The notes under the pieces are model-generated. The model did no database searches, was not told where the DNA came from, and was given only the letters and a program-made list of their open reading frames with translations. A program made the position numbers and the translations under genes. From an uncultured Lysobacteraceae bacterium (GTDB taxonomy: Bacteria > Pseudomonadota > Gammaproteobacteria > Xanthomonadales > Xanthomonadaceae): a stretch of 10,699 nt of DNA. Of the stretch, positions 1-6,453 are shown piece by piece; position 1 is the stretch's first letter, and each line of letters starts with the position of its first letter. The stretch lies in NCBI GenBank assembly GCA_946480825.1, contig CAMLLG010000101.1, positions 1-10,699 of the forward strand. The letters run 5' to 3'.

Positions 1-1445
1 CGGTCGATGACTTCCTGGCAGCGGCGCTCCATTTCCGGGTTGTCGCGCTGCACGCTGGCGAAATCCAGGTCTTCGGCGCTTTCGCCCGAGGCCACCGAAC
101 TGGCGGCGCCGCCGCCGAGGCCGATCAGCATCGCCGGGCCGCCGAGCACGATCACCGCGTCGCCGGGCGACAACGTCTGCTTCGCCACCATCGGCCGATC
201 GATCGCGCCCAGACCGCCGGCGAGCATGATCGGTTTGTCGTAGGCGCGCGCCGGGCCGTCGCCGTCGCGCAGTTCGAAACTGCGGAAATAGCCGGTGAGG
301 TTGGGACGGCCGAACTCGTTGTTGAACGCGGCCGCGCCCAGCGGGCCGTCGAGCATGATCTCCAGTGCCGGCGCCATCCGCGGATTGAGCGCGCGCTGGC
401 CTTCCCACGGCTGCGGCAACGTCGGGATGCGCAGATGCGACACGCTGAAGCCGCACAGGCCGGCCTTCGGTTTGCCGCCGCGGCCGGTCGCACCTTCGTC
501 GCGGATCTCGCCGCCGTTGCCGGTGGACGCACCCGGGAACGGCGAGATCGCGGTCGGATGATTGTGGGTTTCGACCTTGATGCAGAACGCGCTGGGCGCT
601 TCGGCTTCGGCGCGGTATTCCAGGGTCGCCGGATCGGGGCGGAAACGCTTCGCCGGATAGCCCTCGACCACCGCGGCGTTGTCGCTGTACGCCGACAGCG
701 TGTGTTCGGGCGTCTGCTGGTGGGTGTGCTTGATCATCCTGAACAGCGTGACGTTGCCGCCGTTCGCCAATTGCTCGCGACCGTCGATGGTCCAGCTGGC
801 GTTGAAGATCTTGTGCCGGCAGTGCTCGGAGTTGGCCTGCGCGAACATCATCAGTTCGACGTCGTGCGGGTCGCGGCCCAGCTCGCGATAGCGCGCGCGC
901 AGGTACTCGATCTCGTCGTCGGCCAGGGCCAGGCCGAGGCGTGCGTTCGCGGCTTCCAGCGCCGCGAGCGGAACGACTTCCAGCGCGCCGCGGGCCGGCG
1001 CGACGAACAGCGCCGCCGCATCCGCGGCATCGGCCAACAGCGACTGGGTCATCGGATCGTGCAGGACCTTCGCGACCGCGGCGCGGGTGGCCGGGTCGTC
1101 CGGCCAGCCGGCGAGATCGATGCGGGTGCCGCGCTCCGCCCGCTTCACCGGCTGCCCGGCGCCGCGCAGCAGTTCGCCGGCCTTGCTGGCCCAGGGCGAG
1201 ATCGTGCCGAGGCGCGGAGCGACGAAGCGCGAGACCGCACCGGCCATCAAGGGCGCGCGGTCGGAACGGGCTTCGAGGATGCGCAGCAGAGTGCCGGTGT
1301 CGGGCATGCGGCCCGGCTCGGGTTCGATCCAGTAGGCGAACCAGGCGCCGACGACGCGAAGGTCGGGGACGATGGCCTGGAGACGGGTTTCGAGACGGTC
1401 GCGACGGAACGGCGATAGGGCGGGTTGGCCCTCGAGGACGATCAT
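1..1445 (-). CDS. purL: Phosphoribosylformylglycinamidine synthase, N-terminal part (cut by window edge)
   Basis: Cytosolic purine-synthesis enzyme that converts FGAR to FGAM using ATP and glutamine. The visible 481 codons are the N-terminal third of the large, roughly 1300-residue proteobacterial form; the rest lies beyond base 1. The protein begins [15 protein letters not shown], which fits the PurS-like N-terminal domain. The linker carries NSEHCRHK at residues 205-212. The first synthetase domain carries [18 protein letters not shown] around residues 291-308, followed by glycine-rich nucleotide loops ([15 protein letters not shown]). All are hallmark PurL motifs. The ATG at 1443-1445 is chosen because the conserved N-terminus starts there; a TGA upstream blocks extension from the nearby ATG. 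The Shine-Dalgarno match is poor. A TACAAT -10-like box lies about 30 bases upstream. No frame damage is visible. The gene is divergent from the lipase operon. Confidence 0.97.
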   Translation of the reverse strand, partial: MIVLEGQPALSPFRRDRLETRLQAIVPDLRVVGAWFAYWIEPEPGRMPDTGTLLRILEARSDRAPLMAGAVSRFVAPRLGTISPWASKAGELLRGAGQPVKRAERGTRIDLAGWPDDPATRAAVAKVLHDPMTQSLLADAADAAALFVAPARGALEVVPLAALEAANARLGLALADDEIEYLRARYRELGRDPHDVELMMFAQANSEHCRHKIFNASWTIDGREQLANGGNVTLFRMIKHTHQQTPEHTLSAYSDNAAVVEGYPAKRFRPDPATLEYRAEAEAPSAFCIKVETHNHPTAISPFPGASTGNGGEIRDEGATGRGGKPKAGLCGFSVSHLRIPTLPQPWEGQRALNPRMAPALEIMLDGPLGAAAFNNEFGRPNLTGYFRSFELRDGDGPARAYDKPIMLAGGLGAIDRPMVAKQTLSPGDAVIVLGGPAMLIGLGGGAASSVASGESAEDLDFASVQRDNPEMERRCQEVID

Positions 1446-1475
1446 GTCCGGTGCATGTCTGGACGCGGGCCGGCG

Positions 1476-1481
1476 ATTGTA
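1476..1481 (-). promoter_or_regulatory. Possible -10 box of purL (TACAAT)
   Basis: On the minus strand TACAAT matches five of six bases of the sigma-70 -10 consensus. It would place a transcript start about 20-25 bases before the purL ATG. No convincing -35 TTGACA-like hexamer is seen 16-18 bases further upstream, so this rests on the -10 alone. A very similar block occurs upstream of lptF (9117-9122). Confidence 0.35.
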
Positions 1482-1534
1482 CCGGAAGCGGGGTCCCGGC
1501 CGCGGCCGGACGTGCCGCAACGCCCCGCCGCTCT

Positions 1535-1560
1535 GGACGGAATGGCGGGACGGAATGGCG
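1535..1560. repeat. 13-bp perfect tandem duplication
   Basis: GGACGGAATGGCG occurs at 1535-1547 and again at 1548-1560 without a mismatch. A degenerate third copy begins GGAAGGGAAC at 1561. It lies in the non-coding purL/lipase gap, so replication slippage or a tandem protein-binding site are both possible. Confidence 0.8.
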
Positions 1561-1657
1561 GGAAGGGAACCGGGCCGAGGCCCGGAACGCCGTCGGTCGG
1601 GTCGTGCTGTCATGCACAACGATCCGGTGGGCGGAGGCTGTTATGGTTCGCTCCATA

Positions 1658-1691
1658 CGGTGCCGTACCTAACGGAAACAGGTACCCACCG
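1658..1691 (+). promoter_or_regulatory. Imperfect inverted repeat in the lipase leader
   Basis: The left arm is CGGTG-cc-GTACCT (1658-1670) and the right arm AGGTAC-c-CACCG (1680-1691), giving 11 pairs with a small internal loop and a 9-base apical loop. It lies just downstream of a TATGGT -10-like hexamer (1642-1647), so it would form near the 5' end of a lipase transcript about 95 bases ahead of the start codon. It could equally be an operator for a dimeric repressor or activator. No -35 or -24/-12 element was clear. Confidence 0.45.
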
Positions 1692-1771
1692 TGCCGCCGG
1701 GATGCATCGATTCGCGCATCGGACCGGCCACGCACCGCGTTCCAGCCCCGCAGTTCCACACACGTCCATCC

Positions 1772-1777
1772 AAGGAG
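1772..1777 (+). promoter_or_regulatory. Strong Shine-Dalgarno of the lipase gene
   Basis: AAGGAG ends eight bases before the ATG at 1786. It is the only strong ribosome-binding site seen in this window, and it settles the lipase start against the long open frame reaching upstream. Confidence 0.85.
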
Positions 1778-1785
1778 AGAGAGTC

Positions 1786-2718
1786 ATGCGTCGTGGATTC
1801 ACCGGTGTCATCCTGCTGTTCCTGTCGATCGCGTTCTTCGCCCTGCCGGCGCAGGCGCAGTCCACCTACACCCGGACCAAGCACCCGATCGTGCTGGTGC
1901 ACGGCCTGTTCGGCTTCGATTCGATTCTCGGCGTCTACGACTACTGGTACGGCATCGGCGATGAACTCAAGGCCGGCGGCGCCAGCGTGTATACCGCCAG
2001 CGTGTCCGCGGCCAATTCCAGCGAAGTGCGCGGCGAACAGCTGATCCGCGACCTCGACCGCCTGCGCGCGATCACCGGCAAGAGCAAGTTCAATCTGATG
2101 GGCCACAGTCATGGCGGCCCGACCATCCGCTACGTCGCCTCGGTGCGTCCGGACCTGGTCGCTTCGGTCACCCTGATCGGCGCTCCGAACACCGGCTCGC
2201 CGGTGGCCGATGGCGTCAGCGGCGCGCTGCCCGCGGGCTCTCCGCTGCGCGCCTTCGTCGCCGGCTTCGTCAACGCCTTCGCCGGCTTCCTCGGCGCGGT
2301 GTCGGGCAATCTTGACCCGCAGAATTCGCTGGGCGCGCTCGGCTCGCTCAGCACTGCCGGCTCGAGCGCGTTCAACGCGCGCCATCCGCAGGGCAAACCG
2401 ACCACCTCCTGCGGCAGCGGCGCTGCGACGGTCAACGGCGTGCGCTACTACTCGATGGGCGGCACCTCGGTGCTGACCAACGTCTTCGACATTTCGGACG
2501 CCGCGCTCGGCGCCGGCGGTCTGTTCTTCGGTTTCGAACAGAACGACGGCCTGGTCGGGCGCTGTTCCTCGCGCTGGGGCACCGTGCTGCGCGACAACTA
2601 CGGTTGGAACCATCTCGACGAAGTGAACCAGTTCCTGGGCCTGCGCGGGCTGTTCTCGTCCAGCCCGCAGAGCGTCTACCGCGCACAGGCCAACCGTCTG
2701 CAATCGCTCGGCCTGTGA
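1786..2718 (+). CDS. Secreted triacylglycerol lipase (family I.1-like), foldase-dependent
   Basis: Extracellular esterase/lipase that hydrolyses triacylglycerols. The 310-residue precursor has a Sec signal (two Arg, hydrophobic core VILLFLSIAFFALP) with probable cleavage after AQA at residue 24, leaving about 286 residues. This is close to the roughly 285 of the Pseudomonas aeruginosa enzyme. The alpha/beta-hydrolase features are present: oxyanion HG at 39-40, nucleophile elbow GHSHGG with Ser108, acid Asp254 (QNDGLV) and His276 (WNHLDE). Only two cysteines exist, Cys209 and Cys260, at the positions of the known family disulfide. Asp235 and Asp278 match the remembered calcium ligands. The start follows AAGGAG at good spacing. 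The stop overlaps the foldase start (GTGA), as expected for a lip-lif operon. Export through the Xcp/Xps type II system is inferred from the family. I leave the symbol blank because lipA is ambiguous with lipoyl synthase. Confidence 0.95.
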   Translation: MRRGFTGVILLFLSIAFFALPAQAQSTYTRTKHPIVLVHGLFGFDSILGVYDYWYGIGDELKAGGASVYTASVSAANSSEVRGEQLIRDLDRLRAITGKSKFNLMGHSHGGPTIRYVASVRPDLVASVTLIGAPNTGSPVADGVSGALPAGSPLRAFVAGFVNAFAGFLGAVSGNLDPQNSLGALGSLSTAGSSAFNARHPQGKPTTSCGSGAATVNGVRYYSMGGTSVLTNVFDISDAALGAGGLFFGFEQNDGLVGRCSSRWGTVLRDNYGWNHLDEVNQFLGLRGLFSSSPQSVYRAQANRLQSLGL

Positions 2719-3713
2719 GTCGCGCGTTTTACCGCACCGCCGGCGCCGCCGCCCTCACGGCGGCGCTGGCGGGTGGACTCTGGTGGTGGACGGCCGCGGC
2801 GCCGTCCGCAGCGCGGAAAGCGACATCCGCGAACGAACGCGTCGAGCCCGATGCGGATGTCCGCACCGTGGCTTCACCCGATGCCCCGCAGGCGGCGGCC
2901 GACCCGCTCGCGACCAGCTCGCTGCGCGGCACCGCGGTCGACGGCGACGTGCGTTTCGACGCGCGCGGCGCGCTGGTCCTCGACGCCGAACTGCGCCGAT
3001 TCTTCGATTACCACCTCAGTCTGATCGGCGAATGGCCGCTGTCGAAGATCCGCGAGCGGATGCGGCAGACGCTTCTCGCCCGTTTCGATCCGGTACGGAC
3101 CGAAACCGTGCTCGCGCACTTCGACCGCTACACCGGCTATCTGCAGGCGTTGTCGGACCGCCGGATCGCCGACGAGCCCGACCCCGCGCGCCGGCTCGAC
3201 GCGGTGCGCCGCCTGCGTCTGGAACGGCTGGGCCCGGAGATGAGCGAAGGCTTCTTCGCCGAAGAAGACGCGCTGGCGGCGTTGACCCTGCAACGGATGC
3301 GGATCGCCGGCGATGCCCGGATGAGCGCCGAGCGCAAGCGCGAAGCACTGGAGGCCCTCGACCGCGACGCCGGCTACGCGGCGCGTGCGGACGCAGGGTT
3401 GGCGGAGCAGGCGGAGCGCCTCGAACGCAGCGGGCTCACGCCGGCCGAGCGGGATGCCGAACGTGCATCGCGATGGGGTGCGGACGCCGCGCAGCGTCTG
3501 GCCGCGCTCGACGCCGAACGCGCCGCCTGGGACGCGCGAGTGCGCCGCTATGCCGATGCGCGCGCGCGCATCGATGCCGATCCGCGCCTCGATCCGCAGG
3601 GCCGCGCGCGCGCGGTCGCGATCCTGCGCGGGCGCATGTTTTCCGCGGAAGAACAGCGGCGGATCGCGTCGCTGGAAGCGATCGGCCAGCTCGAAGCCAC
3701 GCTGTCGCAGTGA
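2715..3713 (+). CDS. lifO: Lipase-specific foldase (Lif), inner-membrane anchored
   Basis: Steric chaperone that folds the neighbouring lipase in the periplasm before secretion. The 332-residue protein starts with a short cytoplasmic end and one membrane helix (about residues 8-29, ending WWWTAAA). An Ala/Pro-rich variable linker follows to about residue 75. The folding domain holds the signature RxxFDY at 94-99 (RRFFDY), continuing HLSLIGE to residue 106. The rest is Arg/Glu/Ala-rich helices, matching the extended helical scaffold that wraps the lipase; usual family length is about 340-350. The GTG at 2715 is chosen because it overlaps the lipase TGA (GTGA), giving translational coupling, and because the hydrophobic anchor begins immediately after it. 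An in-frame ATG at 2604 would lie deep inside the lipase gene. Its 3' end carries the first unit of a 17-bp tandem repeat. Confidence 0.93.
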   Translation: MSRAFYRTAGAAALTAALAGGLWWWTAAAPSAARKATSANERVEPDADVRTVASPDAPQAAADPLATSSLRGTAVDGDVRFDARGALVLDAELRRFFDYHLSLIGEWPLSKIRERMRQTLLARFDPVRTETVLAHFDRYTGYLQALSDRRIADEPDPARRLDAVRRLRLERLGPEMSEGFFAEEDALAALTLQRMRIAGDARMSAERKREALEALDRDAGYAARADAGLAEQAERLERSGLTPAERDAERASRWGADAAQRLAALDAERAAWDARVRRYADARARIDADPRLDPQGRARAVAILRGRMFSAEEQRRIASLEAIGQLEATLSQ

Positions 3714-3751
3714 AGGCGCTGTCGCAATGACCAGGCCGTCGCGATGAACCG
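3701..3751 (+). repeat. Three 17-bp tandem repeats at the end of the foldase gene
   Basis: Units begin at 3701 (GCTGTCGCAGTGAAGGC), 3718 (GCTGTCGCAATGACCAG) and 3735 (GCCGTCGCGATGAACCG), exactly 17 bases apart. Each has TGA at the same place: 3711-3713 (the foldase stop), 3728-3730 and 3745-3747. Because 17 is not a multiple of three, the three stops fall in three different frames. The copies differ at several positions, so the duplication is not very recent. Confidence 0.85.
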
Positions 3752-3757
3752 CGACGG
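3736..3757. terminator. Hairpin between convergent foldase and dsbC genes
   Basis: CCGTCGCG (3736-3743) pairs perfectly with CGCGACGG (3750-3757) across the 6-base loop ATGAAC. It sits in the 61-base convergent gap, so it could help end transcripts from either side. It has no T-tract on either strand, so intrinsic termination is doubtful. Its left arm lies within the third 17-bp repeat. Confidence 0.45.
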
Positions 3758-3774
3758 TACGCCCCGCGCTGGAG

Positions 3775-4620
3775 TCAGCGACCGCCGGCGGTGCTGTCGG
3801 CGGGCTTGGCCTTGCGTTCGGCGGCCAGCTCGTCGAGCGCTTCGAGCATCTTCGCCGGCGGCAGATAGCCGGGCAACGCGATGCCGTCCTCGTTGATCGC
3901 CATCGGCGTGCCTTCCAGGCCGATGCGCTGGCCGAGCTTGTATTGCGCGGCGACCGGGTTGGTGCAGCGCTTCGGCGGCACCGCCAGACCGTTCTTGGCG
4001 TCGGTCATCGCCTTGCGGCGGTCGGCGGAACACCAGACCGATTCCATCGCCAGCGCGTCGGCGCTGGTCAGGCCGGCGCGCGGAAACGCCAGGTATTCGA
4101 TGGCGATGCCCAGCTTGTTGTACTCGCCCATCTCCGAATGCATCTTGCGGCAGAAGCCGCATTCGATGTCGGTGAACACGGTGATGGTGTGCTTGCGCGG
4201 ACCCACCGGCGCGAACACGATGCGGTCGGACACCGGCACCTTCGCCAGCTCATCGTGGCGCAGGCCGCTCAGGCCGATCTGGGTCAGATCCTTCTTCTTC
4301 TCGATGTCGAACAACAGGCCCTGCAGCATGTAGCGGCCGTCGTCGCTGAAATAGACCACGCGGCCGCCGACGATGGCTTCCTGGAAGCCGGGCATCGGCG
4401 CCGGGCCGACGCGGTCGGGCACCAGCCGCGGATCGATTTTCTTCAACGCCGCGCGCACCATCGCTTCCTTGGAGGCATCCGCCGGTTTCGCGGGGGCATT
4501 CGCCCTGGGCGCATCCGTCGCGGCCGCTTCCGGCGTGGCGGCCTTGTCGTCGGCGGGTTTGGATTGGGCACAGGCAGACACGCTGAGCGCGCACAACAGG
4601 GCGAACACCGGAAGCTTCAT
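3775..4620 (-). CDS. dsbC: Thiol:disulfide interchange protein DsbC, probable lipoprotein
   Basis: Periplasmic disulfide isomerase that reshuffles wrong disulfides; in other bacteria it is kept reduced by DsbD. The 281-residue product has the active site CGFC at 154-157 (ECGFCRKMH; E. coli has CGYC). A second pair, Cys197 and Cys219, has the same spacing as the structural disulfide of E. coli DsbC. The cis-proline motif is GTP at 237-239. The N-terminal dimerisation domain spans about residues 57-125. The start MKLPVFALLCALSVSAC ends in a lipobox VSAC with Cys17, then an Ala/Pro/Asp-rich tether to about residue 55, so membrane anchoring is likely; +2 Ala suggests the outer membrane. An in-frame ATG five codons upstream (4635) is possible but would spoil the signal start. 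It lies 198 bases downstream of xerD on the same strand, the xerD-dsbC order known from E. coli. Confidence 0.95.
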   Translation of the reverse strand: MKLPVFALLCALSVSACAQSKPADDKAATPEAAATDAPRANAPAKPADASKEAMVRAALKKIDPRLVPDRVGPAPMPGFQEAIVGGRVVYFSDDGRYMLQGLLFDIEKKKDLTQIGLSGLRHDELAKVPVSDRIVFAPVGPRKHTITVFTDIECGFCRKMHSEMGEYNKLGIAIEYLAFPRAGLTSADALAMESVWCSADRRKAMTDAKNGLAVPPKRCTNPVAAQYKLGQRIGLEGTPMAINEDGIALPGYLPPAKMLEALDELAAERKAKPADSTAGGR

Positions 4621-4818
4621 ACAGGGCGGTTCCATCGAGTGACTGGGGTGATGTCGGCTGGGACCGCCTTGCGGCGGCGAAGTTCAGCGACGCTTTCGTC
4701 CGATTGTCGCACGCAGCGGCGGCCCCGGCCCGGGCGGGGCCGACCGCCGGATGTGACCGCCAGGTGTGACCGCGATGGCAGCCTGCGACATCGGCTGACG
4801 CGGATCGCTTCCGCCCGC
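4621..4818. other. xerD-dsbC spacer with repeat and GC hairpin
   Basis: The 198-base gap holds no gene. A GC hairpin spans 4717-4746: CGGCCCC (4720-4726) pairs with GGGGCCG (4736-4742), and three more pairs follow beyond one bulged A. TGTGACCGC is directly repeated at 4752-4760 and 4765-4773. A five-pair hairpin (CCGCC TTGC GGCGG) lies at 4664-4677. On the minus strand GACAAT (4703-4708) is a weak -10 candidate for a separate dsbC promoter. No T-tract follows the GC hairpin, so whether xerD and dsbC share a transcript cannot be decided from sequence. Confidence 0.5.
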
Positions 4819-5769
4819 TCAGGCCCGGGGATGATGCTGCGCGTGCAGGCGCTTGAGCTGTTCGCGCGCCACCAGGGTATAGATCTGGGTGGTCGACAGG
4901 CTGGCGTGGCCCAGCAGCATCTGCAGCGCGCGCAGATCGGCGCCGTGATTGAGCAGATGGGTCGCGAAACTGTGGCGCAGGCCGTGCGGGCTGATCCGGC
5001 GCGGCTCGATCCCGGCGACACCGGCATGGCGCTTCACCAGTTGCCAGAACTGTTGCCGGGTCGGCGGCTCGCCACCGGGCGCGAGGAACAGCGCCACCGG
5101 CGCGCGCTTGCCGGCCAGCGTCGGCCGGGCCTCGGCGAGATAGCGCTGCAACCAGTGCTGCGCCTCCTCGCCCAGCGGCACCAGACGGTCCTTGCCGCCC
5201 TTGCCGGTGACCCGCAGCACGCCCTGGCGCAGATTCACCGCCGTCGCGGGCAAGCCGACCAGTTCGCTGACGCGCAGACCGGCGGCGTACATCAATTCCA
5301 GCATCGCGCGGTCGCGCAGGCCGATCGGTGCGGACACGTCGGGCGCGGCCAGCAGCGCCTCGATCTCGCGCTCGCTCAGCGCCTTGGGCAGCGACCGCGG
5401 CAGCTTCGGCGGATCGAGCAGCGCGGTAGGGTCGTCCGCCCGCGCGCCGCGGCGCACCTGCAGCGCGAAGAACGCGCGCAGCGTCGACAGCAACCGCGCG
5501 TTGCTGCGCGGCGAATAACCGCTGCGGGTACGCCAGGCGAGGTAATCGAACAGCGCCGAACGGTCGGCGCCCTCGAGTCCCCCGCCCGCCCCGTCGCGCC
5601 AGCGCGCGAAGCCTTCCAGATCGCGGCGGTAACTGGCCTGGGTCTGCGTTGCGAGTCCCTGCTCGGCCCATATCGTTTCGATGAACGCATGGATCGCGCC
5701 GGCATCGGCGTCGCGCAGCGGCGGCAGCGCGACGGCCTGTTCGCGTCGTTCGGCGGGTGTGGTGGGCAT
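4819..5769 (-). CDS. xerD: Site-specific tyrosine recombinase XerD
   Basis: Works with XerC at the dif site, under FtsK control, to resolve chromosome dimers. The 316-residue protein has the N-terminal SAM-like DNA-binding domain (about 25-115) and the C-terminal catalytic domain. The full catalytic set is present: Arg166 (GLRVSE), Lys190 (TGKGGK), His262 and Arg265 (HGLRH), His288 (LGHAS) and Tyr297 (QIYTLV). All are exactly 18 residues beyond the E. coli XerD positions R148, K172, H244, R247, H270 and Y279. The C-terminus AQHHPRA closely resembles the E. coli end, which favours XerD over XerC. The start MPTTPAERR is placed at 5769; the frame stays open further upstream, but that would overlap the divergent RDD gene. 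No Shine-Dalgarno is seen. TACCCT sits six bases before the ATG, suggesting a leaderless mRNA. Confidence 0.96.
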   Translation of the reverse strand: MPTTPAERREQAVALPPLRDADAGAIHAFIETIWAEQGLATQTQASYRRDLEGFARWRDGAGGGLEGADRSALFDYLAWRTRSGYSPRSNARLLSTLRAFFALQVRRGARADDPTALLDPPKLPRSLPKALSEREIEALLAAPDVSAPIGLRDRAMLELMYAAGLRVSELVGLPATAVNLRQGVLRVTGKGGKDRLVPLGEEAQHWLQRYLAEARPTLAGKRAPVALFLAPGGEPPTRQQFWQLVKRHAGVAGIEPRRISPHGLRHSFATHLLNHGADLRALQMLLGHASLSTTQIYTLVAREQLKRLHAQHHPRA

Positions 5770-5775
5770 GGCGAC

Positions 5776-5781
5776 AGGGTA
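5776..5781 (-). promoter_or_regulatory. Candidate leaderless -10 box of xerD (TACCCT)
   Basis: On the minus strand TACCCT (TANNNT type) is separated from the xerD ATG by exactly six bases, GTCGCC. That spacing puts the expected transcription start on or next to the A of the ATG. No Shine-Dalgarno sequence is present. No clear -35 element is visible at 16-18 bases. Confidence 0.45.
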
Positions 5782-5793
5782 ACGCGGCGACGC

Positions 5794-5806
5794 GGACGCG
5801 GCGTCC
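5794..5806. repeat. Short inverted repeat between the two divergent -10 boxes
   Basis: GGACG (5794-5798) and CGTCC (5802-5806) form a perfect inverted repeat around CGG. It lies between the -10-like boxes of xerD and the RDD gene, in the zone where both -35 regions would fall, so it could be a shared operator. Five-base arms arise easily by chance in DNA this GC-rich. Confidence 0.3.
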
Positions 5807-5808
5807 TT

Positions 5809-5814
5809 TATCCT
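5809..5814 (+). promoter_or_regulatory. Candidate leaderless -10 box of the RDD gene (TATCCT)
   Basis: TATCCT (TANNNT type) is followed by six bases, GTCGCG, and then the ATG at 5821, the same geometry as the xerD side. The two flanks form an inverted repeat: the 15 bases ending in each ATG agree at 13 positions. No Shine-Dalgarno is present. Confidence 0.5.
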
Positions 5815-5820
5815 GTCGCG

Positions 5821-6300
5821 ATGACCGACACCACTCCACCCGCCACCGCCGCCCCGCAGACACCCCAGGCCCTCGTCGGACGGCGCCTGCTCTCGCTGTT
5901 CTACGACCTGTGGCCGGTGCTCGCGCTGTGGATGCTGGTCTCGGCGCTGTTCAACCTCGGTTATTACCTCGCCGGCCACGACCGCCGCGACATTCTCGAA
6001 ACCGCCAGCCTTCTCGGCGTGCTGCTGTGGATCTGCTGCTGGCTGGTCGCCGCCGCCTACGCCATCGCCAGTTGGGCCCGCGGCGGCCAGACCCTCGGCA
6101 TGCGCCCCTGGCGGCTGCGCGTGACCGGCGCCGATGGCAAGGCACCGACACGCGCGCAACTCATCCGCCGCTATCTCGTCGGCAACCTGTCGCTGCTGCT
6201 CGGCGGCCTCGGCTTCTGGTGGGCCTGGTTCGACCGCGACCGCCTCACCTGGCACGACCGCGCCAGCGGCACGCGGATGGTGCGGGTGGCGAAGCGGTAG
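5821..6300 (+). CDS. RDD-family integral membrane protein
   Basis: A 159-residue inner-membrane protein with the RDD domain (Pfam family name; conserved Arg and two Asp). After a Thr/Pro/Ala-rich cytosolic tail (1-18), the first helix region holds Arg22 and Asp29 ([13 protein letters not shown]). Membrane segments are about 31-51, 62-83 and 119-137. Typical RDD sequence follows: [13 protein letters not shown] at 89-101 and [13 protein letters not shown] at 142-154, with Asp146 as the late conserved Asp. Length is normal for single-domain members. The molecular role of most RDD proteins is not established; some have been linked to ion or compatible-solute transport, but nothing here shows a substrate. 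It is divergent from xerD with 51 bases between starts, and transcription may end at the hairpin and T-run at 6428-6453. Confidence 0.9.
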   Translation: MTDTTPPATAAPQTPQALVGRRLLSLFYDLWPVLALWMLVSALFNLGYYLAGHDRRDILETASLLGVLLWICCWLVAAAYAIASWARGGQTLGMRPWRLRVTGADGKAPTRAQLIRRYLVGNLSLLLGGLGFWWAWFDRDRLTWHDRASGTRMVRVAKR

Positions 6301-6318
6301 CCTTTCAGCGGGCTGGCT

Positions 6319-6341
6319 TTCAACAGCCGCATGGCTGGTCA
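6319..6341 (+). repeat. Direct repeat, copy 1
   Basis: A 23-base block ending GCCGCATGGCTGGTCA recurs exactly 330 bases downstream at 6649-6671 with two mismatches. It makes up most of the loop and the start of the right arm of the 6307-6348 hairpin. Confidence 0.8.
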
Positions 6342-6427
6342 GCCCGCTCTACCCGAGTTCGCGAGCGCTATCGGTTCGCCGAAGCCGATGGATCGGCGCA
6401 TCGCACCGAAATCGTAGACCCGGAGGG

Positions 6428-6453
6428 CGACGGACAGGAGGTCCGTCGTTTTT
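6428..6453 (+). terminator. Probable intrinsic terminator of the RDD gene
   Basis: CGACGGAC (6428-6435) pairs perfectly with GTCCGTCG (6441-6448) across the loop AGGAG and is followed at once by TTTTT (6449-6453). This is the classic plus-strand terminator form, 128 bases after the RDD stop. The T-run is also the left foot of the next, longer hairpin, so the two structures compete for it. Confidence 0.6.

Larger units (their letters stand above)
1446..1785. other. Divergent purL/lipase intergenic region
   Basis: This 340-base gap holds no gene that I can support. It contains the likely purL -10 box, a 14-bp perfect palindrome CCGGCCGCGGCCGG at 1496-1509, a 13-bp tandem duplication at 1535-1560, a six-pair GC hairpin with a CGAG loop at 1570-1585, a possible lipase -10 (TATGGT, 1642-1647), an imperfect inverted repeat at 1658-1691 and the lipase Shine-Dalgarno sequence. 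The plus-strand frame of the lipase stays open back to 1372. That is the usual high-GC shadow: the extension would overlap purL and precede the signal peptide. Confidence 0.7.

Noticed and set aside
1372..1785. N-terminal extension of the lipase
   Set aside because: It would bury the signal peptide inside the protein and overlap purL. AAGGAG at 1772-1777 marks the ATG at 1786.
1669..2703. Long open frame (344 codons) antisense to the lipase
   Set aside because: The plus strand has a complete lipase with signal peptide, triad and ribosome-binding site. The antisense frame reads as Ala/Arg/Gly/Val shadow typical of high-GC DNA, with no family features.
4819..5769. Phage or integron integrase, or XerC
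   Set aside because: All catalytic residues keep one constant offset from E. coli XerD, the C-terminus is XerD-like, dsbC follows on the same strand, and there is no attachment-site or phage gene nearby.
3943..5820. Long plus-strand extension ahead of the RDD protein
   Set aside because: The frame is open only because of high GC. It overlaps dsbC and xerD on the other strand, and the RDD domain begins after the ATG at 5821.
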